This document shows, piece after piece, positions 16,172 through 28,959 of a stretch of DNA of 64,000 nt. The stretch spans positions 4,229,482-4,293,481 of the forward strand of contig OZ024898.1 in the NCBI GenBank assembly GCA_964017195.1, written 5' to 3'. The position numbers and the translations under genes were made by a program. The stretch's first letter is position 1, and each line of letters begins with the position of its first letter. The notes under the pieces are model-generated. The model ran no database searches and was not told the DNA's origin. It was given only the letters and a program-made list of their open reading frames with translations. The stretch comes from Siderastrea radians. Its lineage: Eukaryota > Cnidaria > Anthozoa > Scleractinia > Rhizangiidae.

Positions 16172-19100
16172 CGCAATGAGAGAATGCATTTGTACCCCCA
16201 TAAATAATTGACTAACCACATAATGATTAACAATAAAATGAAATGCACAACTACATAAATCATGCCAAAACTGCCACACATGGGGGTCGAAGCGCAAATT
16301 GAATGATGAAATCAAAAATGGATTTTCGCTTTGAAGAAAATGAGTGTGAGTTTTTGCCATGACAGACCAAGTAGTAAAAGTTGGTCTTTTAGTGGTATTT
16401 TGAAATAAACTATTATCAGTTTTGATAGACTGATATGTCCAACTGAATATCATAACTTGCAAGGGTAATTATAGCAGTCACATGACCGGAAGTCGAGGCT
16501 TAATTTTCTGTTGCCCTTAGAATGACATATCATCTAAACTGAACACGAATTTTCATGAGGCGATCATTTGAATATTTAGAGAGACGTCCGGGCACGAGGC
16601 AGGGATGGCACAGTTGTATGGTTGGTTTGGCGAAATGTTTTTATTCGTTTAAACAAGAAACCCTTTTTAGAATGTTGTAAACCTGCCTCGTGAATGTTTA
16701 TAATGTCCATGGTGAAACATAAAAATAAGTACATCGGAGACATCGTTGACATCATCTAGTGATATTCATACTTTTTGAGACGTCTCTAGTTCATTGAATA
16801 ATAGATCCACTCACATTAATTTCTTTATAAGCTTGTATAGAAAGTTGCATTCTAGGGACTCATTTTCAATATTTTTTAGACTTACAGGCATCAAGGTCAT
16901 ATCGAATAAGGAAGACCGATTTTGCAAAATTAGGGTGGTTTTTCATATCGAATAACGAAGACCGATTTTGCAAAATTAGGGTGGTTTTTCAGCTATCTTA
17001 TCGTCGAAACGAAGTCAGTGACCCCCCCCCCCCCCATTTTTCACATTTCTGACACTAGTAACTCATTACTTAGCTGCAGCAAAAGTTTCATGAAAAAAAA
17101 TCAATGTTAGAAGATTTTCGCGTGTACGTCCTTAAAATCAAAGGAGCAATTTAACCGGTCACTAAAGTTTTCCATAAACAGAGGTTATCCGTCGACAAGC
17201 CCAAAAGATCTCTGTGTTGGAGGCTAATCAGTCTTAGTCAGTTTAACTAAAGCCATCAATTGTTATAATATTCTCTTTTCAAATTTAAGAACATACAGAA
17301 ACTTTGCATACAAATTCATGTAGTGCAGTCTTGAATAGGAGGTGCGAACCAAATAAGTAAATCGTACTTGTGGTGTAAAGTAGCTACCTAAGTGACAATA
17401 AAATAACAGACTTGCGCACCATTTTAAATGGATTTCGTGACAAATTTTTACTCCAGTCATTCTTGGCTGGGGATGCAACACTAAAGCGACTAAAGCGGGT
17501 TAAACCTTTCAATTTTGCACGCGTGAAAATTCTAATGAGGAATTTATTTTCCCTCTACGCAATTCAAAACAAATATAATTTAAAGCAGACACACTTAAAA
17601 AGCCGAAAGATTGCTTACAGCACCATGCAGACTTTCGTTTACGGTCAACTGGTTCCCTGACTGAGGGTAAAAAGTCCCAATACTGCTTTTTCTCGTTTCC
17701 GACAGTGAGAGGGCCTAAACAGCTAGCCAAAAAAATCACTCTGCACTTGAACGGATGGCATAGTTGGATGGTTGGTGTGGCAAAATACTTATTAAACCTT
17801 TTAAAGCTGTACCTGCCTCTTGAATGTTTATTCCCTTTTATCCACCGCTGTTTAAAAAAATTGAGGACAAAAACTCTCTTTGAGAGTTAAGGTTGAAAAT
17901 TTCTAACAAATAGCAGTCACCGCTTTAAGAACTGCAAATAATTTAATTAATACAAATAATTTAATTCTTACCGGGTAGCTTAATTGGAGATGTACTCGTG
18001 ACCAAAGTAGGCATCCAAGGGATTGAGATAGATTTCGTTTACTGCATTTTAATCTACTTCGGTTTTGCTTTCTTGGTTTTAAATGGAAAAGAAAAAAATC
18101 GGCAGCCTTCGCACAGTGTCCACACTGAAACAAACAATATGCCTTTTGGGGTGGATGCGGTTCACACAGTAACGGGCGGGATGAAAAATTCATTTTACTT
18201 GGTGCAATGAAAACGACTGAAGGTGGGTAGACTGACAAGAAAAACCTACGCCACTAGCTGTGATCAAAAATTACTTTTCGTCCTATCATACCATTTTTAG
18301 CGGATTTCGTTACTCCAGTAATTCTTAGCACTAAAGCGGGTCAAGGCTTTAACTTTATACATGTGTGAAAATTCTAATGAGAAATTTCCCCTTAGGCAAT
18401 TGAAAACAGATACAATTTAAACAAGTCACCCTTAAAAAGCCGAACGATGCAAACAACACATGGAGACTTTCGTTCCGTGACTGTGGGTTGAATGAAAGTG
18501 TCCTCTTGACATAGTTTCTATATGGAACCAAATACTGTTTACTCCATCAACGATCGAGTTCCATCTAAACCTTCTCATAAAGCTTAAAATGTAACTGATC
18601 TCCCAGCTATTTATTTTGATTATTCGTCTGCGGTCAGCAGCTTAACTTGTTAATACAAGCGTGGATAAGTAGCGTTTCAATATCACTGCATTTCCTTAGA
18701 CCTGCGAAAACACATGTTCCAGGAAAAAAGCTCTATTGAATTATGGTTTTGAGTAGAATGATCGGTTATCTGCCTTTTTTTACCAACAATCTACTGATTT
18801 TTGTCCTTCAGTGTCCCTAGGTTTCTTTTCTCGTTTTGGCGCATTTCCTCCTGGGTTAGACTAGGTTTCAAGTCGGTTTAATTTGCTTAATTTGTAGATT
18901 ATTGACCCGCCTATTAAAGTATATTAGACTGTTATTTTCTGAGTTTTAGACTTTTAAGGTTTTTGTTGTTGTTGTTTGGAAATGACTTCTTTTGATCCTT
19001 CTTCAAAAGGAAATAAAGGAAAAATGAGTAGACTAGAATGAAAGAAAAAACAGGATATTTTCCGATATTTCCCTCTTTTATTCTTTAAACAGACATAAAA

Positions 19101-19260
19101 TACAATGCTTCGTACTTCTGTCGATAACTCCCTTAATTAACCAGTTGTGAAAGAAAAATGCATTGCTCATGTTTCGTATTTTATATATCTAGATCTCCTT
19201 AAAGTTCTTAACAAGACTTTTGATGCTGATTACATGAAGCAGGTTTCTTTTGTTGACGTT
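16172..19260. other. Non-coding host-like DNA with degenerate repeats
   Basis: No convincing gene on either strand. It contains a 46-bp tandem duplication (16898-16943 and 16944-16989), a C-run at about 17022-17035, and diverged internal repeats: 17405-17660 resembles 18280-18490, and 16600-16710 resembles 17745-17840. From about 18480 rightward it resembles 25600-26440, so it belongs to the tandemly duplicated block around the two secreted-protein genes. Confidence 0.6.
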
Positions 19261-22178
19261 CTAAGCGTCATCCTGTATCATAGAGACCTTGATGAACCTG
19301 ATTCCAACTCTCTCTGCTTTGCCCTCTTTGTAGACTTCCAGGGTGAGTCCCTTGCTGAGCATCAGTCGGTTTTTGTAGCCAGCGGTCCTCACGAAGCCTC
19401 CGTCATGCGCAATATAGCACGAGCCCCAGCGTTCGTCCAACTTGAGAGTGAAGACATACTGACCGGGGTAGAAAGAGTCGCTTGATTTTGGGGTGAACGG
19501 GTTGTACTGAATGGAAGATAAAGTTGTGCCAGACATCCCTTCAGATCCAAAGCAGGGAGCAGCGCCGCCATAATTATTCTTATCACCGGTAGAAAACCCG
19601 ATAAACTTGGAGCCGTCTGACAAGCCATATGCGATGTCGCTGTCAGTTGTGTTGCCAATGCTGACATCATTAGCAACTGTGATCTCAACAGTCAGCGGAG
19701 TGGAAACTTTCAGGAAGCCAGCGGGAATCATGGGAACTTTGAGAAGAGCGGCATTTTCTACTGCGCCTGCGTTGACTGATGTTAGTTGTTGAGGACACAG
19801 CGGCAAAATGAGTGCGCGTGCGCTAACTCGTTCCCGCCATTTTCGCGGGCGGGCGCAAGCAGAGAGACTGGATTCAAGAGAAACCATTCGGGAGAAAATG
19901 GTGGCAATTCAAAAATTCCCGTCATATGTTTTCATTTCGCGGAGATAAGGCCGTCGCGAAACAGATAAGGTTTTCACCATGAAGACACTTCCTAGAGAGA
20001 CTCTTCTTCCACATATCTTTTTTAGCAAACTAATTGTCTTCGCCACCATAGTAAATTTTTCGCTCGAAGTCAATGGCTCGTAAGTGAAACATGAATTGTG
20101 TCAGATAACTTTATACTTTTGCCGTAGCAGTGCTAGCTTTCGCCTTTTCTAAAGGTAAATTACTTAGCTGTTGTTTGAGGGCTAAAACTCGGGATAAGTC
20201 CGTTTGCAAGAAAAAGATGATGGAAAAAGCTGGTAGTCAAAATTAAATCCACAGAAAAACTCGCCTGAAATTCAGGCTATAAAGCGAAAACAACATGCGG
20301 ACCGCTGAGGAAACGACACTTTTGCTTGCTTTATTCATCACGAAGTATAAAATTGATTCTGACTTATACGTCTTTCTAAGGTGCCTAATTAACTTGAATT
20401 GGCATGATAGCTGCAGGAATAAAATTCTGAAACCTTTGGGCAATTATTGGGAAGTCTTATTTTTTTCCTAGGCTCAGTTTCCATGCTAAGGAAGGTGTCC
20501 TTAGTCACAACTCAAACTTGCAATCAATCGACTTTTTACAGACAGAGAGCAAAGAGAGGAAAGTTTGTTATTTTAAGAAGCTTTTTTATAAAGCAATATA
20601 AGCGAGAACTACTCTAGAATCACCGAAAAGAAAAGGTTTATATAATTGGCGAAGTTGAAATTATTAAATAAATGTGCAAAATATAATCTTCGATCACGGC
20701 GTTCTGGCATCACACCGCAGCACTGGAAGAGTTTAACCCCGGCTACAAATCTATAAATTTAAATTTAAATGATTTTGGAAATAAATTCCTTGCAAAAAGA
20801 AAGAAACTATAATCGCTCATGATTCTAAGAGCTAAAGCATGCTGAAGGTTTATTTCATACAAGCCGAAAATAAGGCGATTAAAAAAATTGTGATCCATGC
20901 AGCTGTTTATAACTGATGCGTGACAATCTTTCTTTCTTGGCAAGCGCTCGTAACACAATCTACCTTGTATCGGTGCTAAAGTAACCTCAACTTGAATTTG
21001 CCAGATCATCCCAAAACGGCGAAAGGTCTTGATGGAACTGGCTGTTTTCGCAGCGCTCGTGATCGTAAACAAGTTTTAGGAAGACGAGCAACTGTTGTTG
21101 TTTTTCTGAATTTGATTTTAGTGCGGTCCATTGGAAGTTGAGCAGCCCGAGTGAACTCTTCTGATACATTAAAGGAATAATCTATGGAGACACAATAGAG
21201 TTTTAGTCTCGGTCTTCTCTTTCTTCATGCATTTTTGTCAACGCGCTGCCTCCAACACAAGCCACACAATAAGCTTAACACTCGCGGCTCCGAACTAATC
21301 ATGACCTAAACTTTTGTTGCAAGCACCAAACCCTTAATGCAAAGTACAACAAGTTTCAAACCCTTTCAGCAAAACCAACCTCACCTCGCTGTCTCTTGCT
21401 TTCTGGTTACGAACTACACAAAACTGGAGCTTTCTCTGTTATAACAGCTTTCTGATCATAACCGGAAACAAGAAAATGACCGGAAGCCCGCGAAAAAGCC
21501 GAGCATGCGCACTCATTTTGCCGCTCTGTCGTTGTTGAGCGGTTGACGCACGAGGAATGTCGATGTATGACGCATGCGCTTCAAGCCAAGTAGGAGTCAT
21601 GGTCTGATGGTAAATCACTTTTCCCTGTAAAATGGCAAAAAAAATCTCAGTAACAAATCATATGTAACGTAAAGTGTTATACCATGCAATCACTTCTTTG
21701 CGCTTTGTTTTATCTTTTTAATATTGGACTTGCCCCGATCTTTTGCTCTCTTTTGTTCCACTTCTGAGTTCTTTGCTTCTAAATTACTTTTAAAATGGTA
21801 AGGGCGACACGTGACTCACCTGTGCTGTACACGATGACTGCAGACAATAGGAATGGACGACCTGACACCAAGAAGAGGAAGGGACAATTAGAGAAATAAC
21901 ATCATAAACATTTTTTTGTCTGAAAGGCAATTCGAGACAACGGCTTTCGTTTGAAAAAGTAGTAGTTCGCCAAGATCATGCTTTATAAATTTATGAGAAA
22001 TCTCGATAAGGGCATTACGAAAACAGAGGCAAACTAGGGAAAAGTTTCATCGGGAACTTAAAAACATGGAAAACACTGTGCAAAGCAAAAGAACTTGACT
22101 TACAGGGCAGAAAAACGCAACCACAACCAGGAATACCAATCCTGTGATCGAAAACGGGACAAAGAATATCATCTTCAT
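19261..22178 (-). pseudogene. Secreted beta-rich protein, paralogue A (exon 3 broken by transposon)
   Basis: Three minus-strand exons. Exon 1, 22178-22104: MKMIFFVPFSITGLVFLVVV, a signal peptide. Exon 2, 21861-21820: 14 residues with Cys. Exon 3, 21624-19261: the domain, interrupted by a 1737-bp element at 19794-21530. Splice sites are GT-AG (gtaagt, gtgagt) and all junctions are phase 0, as in paralogue B. The domain has VEITVANDVSIG, SDIAYGLSDGSKFIGF, PGQYVFTLKLDERWGSCYIA and RLMLSKGLTLEVYK, and looks like a beta-sandwich. I do not recognise the family. The insertion replaces sequence between the N-terminal part and LTSVNAG, so a normal product is unlikely unless the element is spliced out. 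Confidence 0.7.
19794..21530. mobile_element. Mutator-like non-autonomous element in exon 3 of paralogue A
   Basis: 1737 bp bounded by inverted repeats: gacacagcggcaaaatgagt on the left against gacagagcggcaaaatgagt as the reverse complement of the right end. The 9-bp target duplication gttgttgag is at 19785-19793 and 21531-21539. A 9-bp duplication is typical of Mutator-like elements. No transposase ORF is visible inside, so it depends on another element. The homologous exon at 26445-27062 lacks it, which gives an empty-site comparison. Confidence 0.8.
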
Positions 22179-25100
22179 GGTGTCTTCAGTGTCTTGGAAA
22201 CCCCACGAACTATGCTCTGCAGGTGGAGTGAAACACCAAACTGGCGAAACGATGAATGAAAGATCTAGATGCGTGCATGTTATTTAAGTATAACACAATT
22301 TATTGCAGCTCTCAAGCTGGGCTTTTCAGTTACAAATAAGTATTAGATATTGTATATGACACGTAGAAATCTTTTCATCTCTTTTCATCTCTTCTCTTTC
22401 TACACGTAACGTTTTAAAGCTCACTCTAGACCAAGCTGGCTCAGTGGCCGGGAGAGCATGGGCACTGTTAAAACTGTTTGGAACAACACTTTTCAAAATT
22501 GTATAATAACTAAGCTGTGCGTTTGTATGAAAAACAGTTTAAAAAATTAAACTATCACAGGCAAAGCAATTTCAAGTCAATTTTTCAAATCGCAAAAGAA
22601 TGGCCTGATTGCACGTATACATTTCATACATGATTATTTAATCAATTTTATTCGCTTACAAGTGTTCTCTTGATGCAAATATATACTATCACTTAACCAT
22701 CGAAAGAGGTTTCAGACGATTCTATCTGAAGTGTTTTGTTACGCTATGTGCAGTATTCTAGAGGTTATTTCTGTCAAGAGTTTTGGTTTATTTCTTGATT
22801 GAGCCGTCTGTGTTTGAAATACGCATCGTTATATTAGACTCTGAGAGTTAAGGTTACCGTGTACCTACAGAGGTGTCTTCAGTCTTACGCATGTAGCGCT
22901 TCTCAGTTTCGCCGCAGATACCCCAAACCCTATATCAAATTAAAGCTTATTTGAATATGCCACTAACTAGTTTTCCGCGAAGTCTGCATATGAAGGTCTA
23001 GATCGCCTTTTGAAAGCTCCAGCTCAAAGGGAATTTTAAAGTTTGCAATTTTTTTTGCTTGGTGAAAGTCCGGCACATAAGGGCTAAAAAACCGTGTTGG
23101 GGTTTTCCTTTATTCAGCTGCGTTCAAAAGCTTTCAAACATTTTCTAAATCGCAAGAAAAACATACGGAGTAACGGTACAGAAATGGTTCTTAACGAAAA
23201 AATATTTAGAATTATCGAATTCCCCGACAAGTTCTTGTTGAAGAAGCGTCAAGCTAGCGACTCTCCAAATTGGAATAAAATCGAACAAATCGCCTCTTTA
23301 AAGTGTCACCTTCAAGCAAAAAATGAATGTCGAGAAATAGCGCTCAAAAGAAAATCTTCGCTACGCAAACAAACACCGCCTCCAAACACCTTTGCCGACA
23401 GTAGACCAATCAGTGGGTGCTATTTTATCTTCCGGTCACCTCCCGTGGAAAGTTCGCGCAATATTCTCTCCATGCAAATCCTAATGTTCCTAACATTCAA
23501 CCGTCTTACCATTTCGTCGAATTTCTCTCAATGTTGGACGTCGCTTAACTGATATTATCGTGATGGGGAGAACCAAAAGAGCGAAAACCTCAAGCCAACC
23601 AGCTGGGCCTAAACTGAAGCGGCCAAGGCGGGCAAAAAAGCGAAGCGAAGTGAAACTGAGCGCTGTAGAGCGCTGTAATTGAATCAGTACAACTGCAGCA
23701 GCTCTTTTGAACTGCGCTTCTTATATTGGTTGAATGGGTACTTATTGTAGTGTCAAGCTTAGCAAAGCTTATAATTGAACAATGCTCAAAGGGCTTATTT
23801 TTACTTGCGTTATCAAGCAATCGCATAGCGCGTGTTCGACACACAATTGTTTCGTCCGTTTCTCGCCGGCAAATAGGGAATTTTTAAAGGCAATTGTTGG
23901 TATCCAAAAGATTTCAATATTGTTTAGACATATTTGTATCTTTCCAAAAGAGTGTAATAAAGTAACAACAAAAGAGCGGTTTCATCGGGATCTGATAGGC
24001 CAATGTACAAATGAGTGAAACTATTAGCTGTGACAGAAAGCGAGGTTCGGCCCTGCGAAGAGATCAAAAGGTCGTCTCCCAGCGTTGGCTATATACCACG
24101 GGCTACATGTACACTGTATTAACAAATCTAAAGTAATAAAATACTTCTTTTTGCATTAAAATCAAAACATTGAAGAAAATCAAAAGAGAACACGGGTAAA
24201 ACGAGATGAATTTAAATTCACTATCTCTTTATTGTCGGTTCTTTGTTTACGCTATGCGGGAGCTGGTAAACGGTAACAGTTAATTTGTCTGATGCAGCGA
24301 GGCTACAACGTGTTTCCTCTGTCATGCTTTTCTTGTCTTCTGAGTTTTCCTCTTTTTTCGCTTTTTGGAGTTAGCCCACGGACATTTCCGCGGCCTGTGG
24401 GTTTCCATAGCAAAGTCATAACTTAGAAAACCGGGCTCTAACGACAAAAATATAACATAAACGGACATAGAACTTTTACTTCCGGTGGAAAACGGTCATC
24501 CCATTTTCTTGGCGAATATTTGCTCTGGAAAAAAAAAAATCGTAAATTTACCATTTTTAACGTACACGGTAACCTTAACAGAGCAGGCCTGATAATGAAT
24601 ACATGAAAACGTCTCTCAATGGTGGCTTGAAAGCGAAGTAACTTTTTACTAAATCCACAAAGTTGGCTCTATTTCTTAGCCTACAACAACAACACTGCCC
24701 AGTATAGTAGTAAACATTTCAAAATTGCCAAAACACAAATGCAACTAACAGACTGAGAGCGAGTTTGGTCAATCACGAACACCTTCAACATTTGTTAACG
24801 AGCTACAAGCTAGTGCTTGTCTTATTTTTATCATCAGCTTAAACGGCGGCCGAAGACAGTCATTTCTTAGTCATTAGTATCTGTCTCATAACTGTAACCC
24901 TGAAAAAAGGCTTTCTTAAAACAGTCACTTGTTAAAACTGTACGCATGTGGTCACTACTAAACCAGTCGAAAGTTGTCAATAATTCAGTTTAACTGAATC
25001 TACTGACATTGAAAAAGTATTACAACCAATTTTCATTTTTGTTCCACTCGAGTTTTTTTATTATTATTATTATTTATTATTTCTCACATGAAACTGTGCA

Positions 25101-26444
25101 CGTCTCCCCCCATCACTCAAAGTTGTACAATATACCTGAACTTTTGTTTTGTGTGATAATGAGTCCAAAAGATTAAACTATCACGGACAAGAGAATTTTG
25201 AAATCAACTTGAAAGCCACAATGGCCAACCTCAAAGTATTTTTTCACCATACAGGTACGTTTTTATATATTCAATCAATTCTGCTTGGATAAAAGTGTCC
25301 TATTGGAGCCAAAAACATATTATTTTAGACAAATCCTTCGACTCGTTTTGATAAGCTTGCAATATCCTAGAGGTAATTTCATGTGTTCAGCTCCTTTTCT
25401 GGATCGAGACATATTTTTTTTCGGTTGACTTAAAATTGTCATTTGTGCGGTTGAAAATGCCAGATTATTTGTTGCTCCACTCAAGCGTCGTTTTTTTTTT
25501 CTTTTTTTTACTGATAAGCCGCCAAAAGATAGATTGGTCAAAAGTACATATACCATGCAAATTATTTCACCCATTTTGTTCCGAATGAAAATGACCTATT
25601 GATTTGGTTTTTATATGAAACCACTGCAAATACTATTCACTCCATCAACGATCGAGTTCCATCTAAACCTTTTCGTAAAGCGTAAAATGTAACTGATCTA
25701 TGCCGGCTATTTTTTTCCATTATTGGCCTGGTGGTCAATATCACTTCATTTCCTTAGACCAGCGAAAACACATGTTGCATGTTCCTGGAGAGAGATGCAG
25801 GGGCGATCTCTTAAATTGTGGTTTTAAAGTAGAAATATCAGTTATCTGCCTCTTTTTTACAAACAATCTGTTAATTTTTGCCCTTAAGTGTCCCTAGATT
25901 TCTTGTCTCCTTTTGGCAGATTTCTTCGTGGGCTAGACTAGGTTTTAAGTGGGTGTTTCTCGAAACGTCTCTGTCTTTAAAGTAAGCACTGTGATATAAG
26001 ACTCTTCTAGATCTGTTTCTCAAAATAAATAGAAAGTCTCGAAAGAGGCAAGCTTATTCCTTCTGCATTAATTAATTTTAAGGCTTATTTCATTCCTCAA
26101 AAGATCTGTTATTTTCTGGGTTTGAGACTTTCAAGGTTGTTTTTTGTTTGGAAATTACTTCTTTCGACCCCTCTTCAAAAGGAAATAAAGGGAAACACAG
26201 TAGACTAGAATGGTCTAGAATAAATATACGTATATTTTCCCGATATTTCCCTCTTTTATTCTTCAAATAGACATAACATACATTGCTTCGTACTTCTTTC
26301 TTTAACTCCTTCAATTAACCAGTGATGAAAGAAAAACCCACTGCCATGTGCCCACATTCTTCTTTTGCTATAAATGTATCCCCTTAAAGTTCCTAGCAAG
26401 ACTAATGATGCTGTTACATGAAGCCGACTTATTTTGTTGTTTCT
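22179..26444. other. Non-coding DNA between paralogues A and B
   Basis: No supported gene. The ORF at 23094-23552 has no recognisable features. A TTA-rich microsatellite lies at about 25055-25080. Stretches near 22490-22770 resemble 25110-25390, and 25600-26440 resembles 18480-19260, showing that the duplicated block includes flanking sequence and has diverged. A short basic ORF at 23563-23682 is unexplained. Confidence 0.55.
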
Positions 26445-28959
26445 CTAAGCGTCATCCTGTATGATGGAGACCTTGATGAACCTGATTCCAACTCTCTCTG
26501 CTTTGTCAGCTTTGTAGACTTCCAGGGTGAGTCCCTTGCTGAGCATCAGTCGGTTTTTGTAGCCAGCGGTCCTCACGAAGCCTCCGTCATGCGCAATATA
26601 GCACGAGCCCCAGCGTTCATCCAACTTGAAAGTGAAGACAAACTGACCGGGGTAGAAAGAGTCGCTTGGTTTTGGGGTGAATGAGTTGTATCGTATGGAG
26701 GATAACTTTGCCCCTGACACCCCCTCAACTCCGTAGCATGGAGCGTATTTATGGTAATTCCCCTTGTCAGGAGCTTCAAACCCAATAAACCCAGTGCCGT
26801 CTGACACTCCATAACTGATGTCGCTGTCAATAGGGTGTCCTCCAATGCTGACATCATTTGCGACTGTTATCTCAACAGTCAGTGGAGTAGAAATTTTCAG
26901 GACGCAAGCGGGAATTATGGGAACTTTGAGAAGAGCGGCATGCTCTGCTGCGCCTGCGTTGAATGTCAGTTGTTGGGGGGATGACGTACGAGAACTGTCA
27001 ATGTATGACGCATGCGCTTCCAGCCAAGTAGGAGTCATGGTCTGATGGTAAATTACTTTACCCTGTAAAATGAGAAGAGAATATCATGTGATCAGTCAGG
27101 AAACTTTTGGTCGATCCATTTACAGCATATGCGTATAGCCTTTGCATTTGTCCGTTAGAATTTTTATTGTTTTTAAGCTTGAAAACAATAAAAAATTCCA
27201 ACGGGCAAATGCAAAGGCTATACGCGTATGCTGCAAATGATTCCACCTCTTTTAATGTCTGAAATAACAGTATACTATTGCTGCCTCTGTCTGCCTTAGG
27301 TGGCATTGGCTTTTCTTCTGCTGAATTAAAAACCATTGTGAGTTCTTTTGTGAAAATAGTCGATTCTTGGTTTGCGGTGAATGCCGAAAACACTAAATAA
27401 TCCGCGGAGCACTAGAGACGAGAATGATGCGAACTAACACTAGACTGACAGGTATAAACTCACCTCCGTTTTATGGCAGTGTGCTGAACACGAGGACTGC
27501 GGGCAACATGAATGGGCAACCGGCTGAAATGAAAAGACAGGGACAGACAATCAGATTAATGAACAATGACCAATTTTTGATTGACTGATGAATAGCCGAC
27601 ATTAATTTTGTGTGTTTAAGCTGTTTCAGAAAAGAAAAATGATAATTTTACTTGTTTATTTACGGTCGCGAAAATAGAAGCGTGTTTTTAAGTGTGTGTG
27701 CGATTTTAATATTCTGTTTTCAGCTTTTTTCGAGATGGAAACTTTTCAAGTCATCTTTTTCTTTGTATTGTGGAGTGAATTTGGCTTTTAGTTTTCTTGA
27801 TTGATCACTGAGTGAAGATGGTATGTACTACCTACAGATATGACTTTCAAATTTACATAGAAATTTTGAGGCAAAATAAACAAAACATTGGCAACAAAAG
27901 CTGAGATTTCTGTCTAATTTGAACCACGAAACATCCCAAAATAGAGTTATTACACCGTGTTTCCGTTTTCTAACGTTTTCTCTTACAAATTCAATAACTT
28001 TTGGCACTAATCTCTTTTGGCAGAGCCCCCACGATGTTCTGCTTTGAAAATGTGATATATTTATCTGACTTGTGGATTGTTTCAAGACGCACTAAATTAA
28101 CTAAACCTCAGTCTTAAGATAATATACGTAGCAAGTAGAACTGAGGCGTCACATCTCAACAAGTAAGACAAAACAGGCTTCTCTAGATTTGATCATAGGT
28201 GACTCTATTGTGCAGTAGACTAAATTTTCAGTAAGTAAAGTAACGGCTTACGCGATGGAATTACTGTCTGAAAAAAAATTGTTCCTAAAGCTAGACGTTC
28301 GGATTCACAACGCCGTGTTTGCACCATATACTGAGAGACAATTCACTCGAATTTGATCGGTAAATACTTCACATTTTACCACAGATTTCAAGTATACTGA
28401 CTGAATATGCTGCACTGAAATCAAGTTTTTCTTTAGATATATTTGAGATGCGATTCAGATGAGACAAAACATTATATTCGATGTATACTTTACTCTACGT
28501 TTACCATTAAATTTTCAGTGGTAGGAAATATAATGCATCGCTTAAATTTGTCAATTTTTACTGACCACGGTTTCAAAAGGAATTTCAGCCGAAAAGAAGT
28601 TCACTCATTTCAGGATTTGCACGTACAACAAAATAATGTCGCTATAAATATTACCAGTTTTGTCTATGATGTAAGATTTGCGCGCGCGCTTATCAAAGCA
28701 ATAAAGCGTTAACGCGGCTTTATTTTTTAAAATTCCTATTTTAAATTATGAGCTTTATTATCAATATATACCTTTCTGTAGTCTTGTTTAAAGTAGAACA
28801 AGTGCAAAATATTTTCCGGTGGAACGCAACAACTGAAACTGAAAAACCACACTGAAATAATAATTAAAAAAAGAAACTTACCGGGCAGAGAATCCCACTC
28901 AGAACCAGGAACACCATCGCAGTGATAGAAGTGAGTGGAAAGTTCGTCGATTTCATCAT
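26445..28959 (-). CDS. Secreted beta-rich protein, paralogue B (three exons)
   Basis: Exon 1, 28959-28882: MMKSTNFPLTSITAMVFLVL, a signal peptide ending near ILCP. Exon 2, 27523-27464: PVAHSCCPQSSCSAHCHKTE, Cys-rich. Exon 3, 27062-26445: 205 residues plus stop. All introns are GT-AG and phase 0, giving about 251 residues. The domain shares most residues with paralogue A (identical over LDERWGSCYIAHDGGFVRTA). Exon 2 is 18 nt longer than in A because the donor used there is not conserved. It is predicted to be secreted; the fold looks like a single beta-sandwich, perhaps lectin-like, but this is a guess. No frameshift or stop is seen, so it is probably functional. Confidence 0.7.
27123..27233. 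repeat. Foldback hairpin in intron 2 of paralogue B
   Basis: Two ~48-bp arms (27123-27172 and 27184-27233) are imperfect reverse complements around a short centre: gcgtatagcctttgcatttg against caaatgcaaaggctatacgc. It is probably a tiny MITE. It is absent from the matching intron of paralogue A as far as I can read. Confidence 0.7.

Noticed and set aside
23094..23682. 152-codon ORF and a 39-residue basic ORF (23563-23682)
   Set aside because: No recognisable motif, no splice context and no conservation with the duplicated block; the basic ORF could be a first exon, but nothing supports it.
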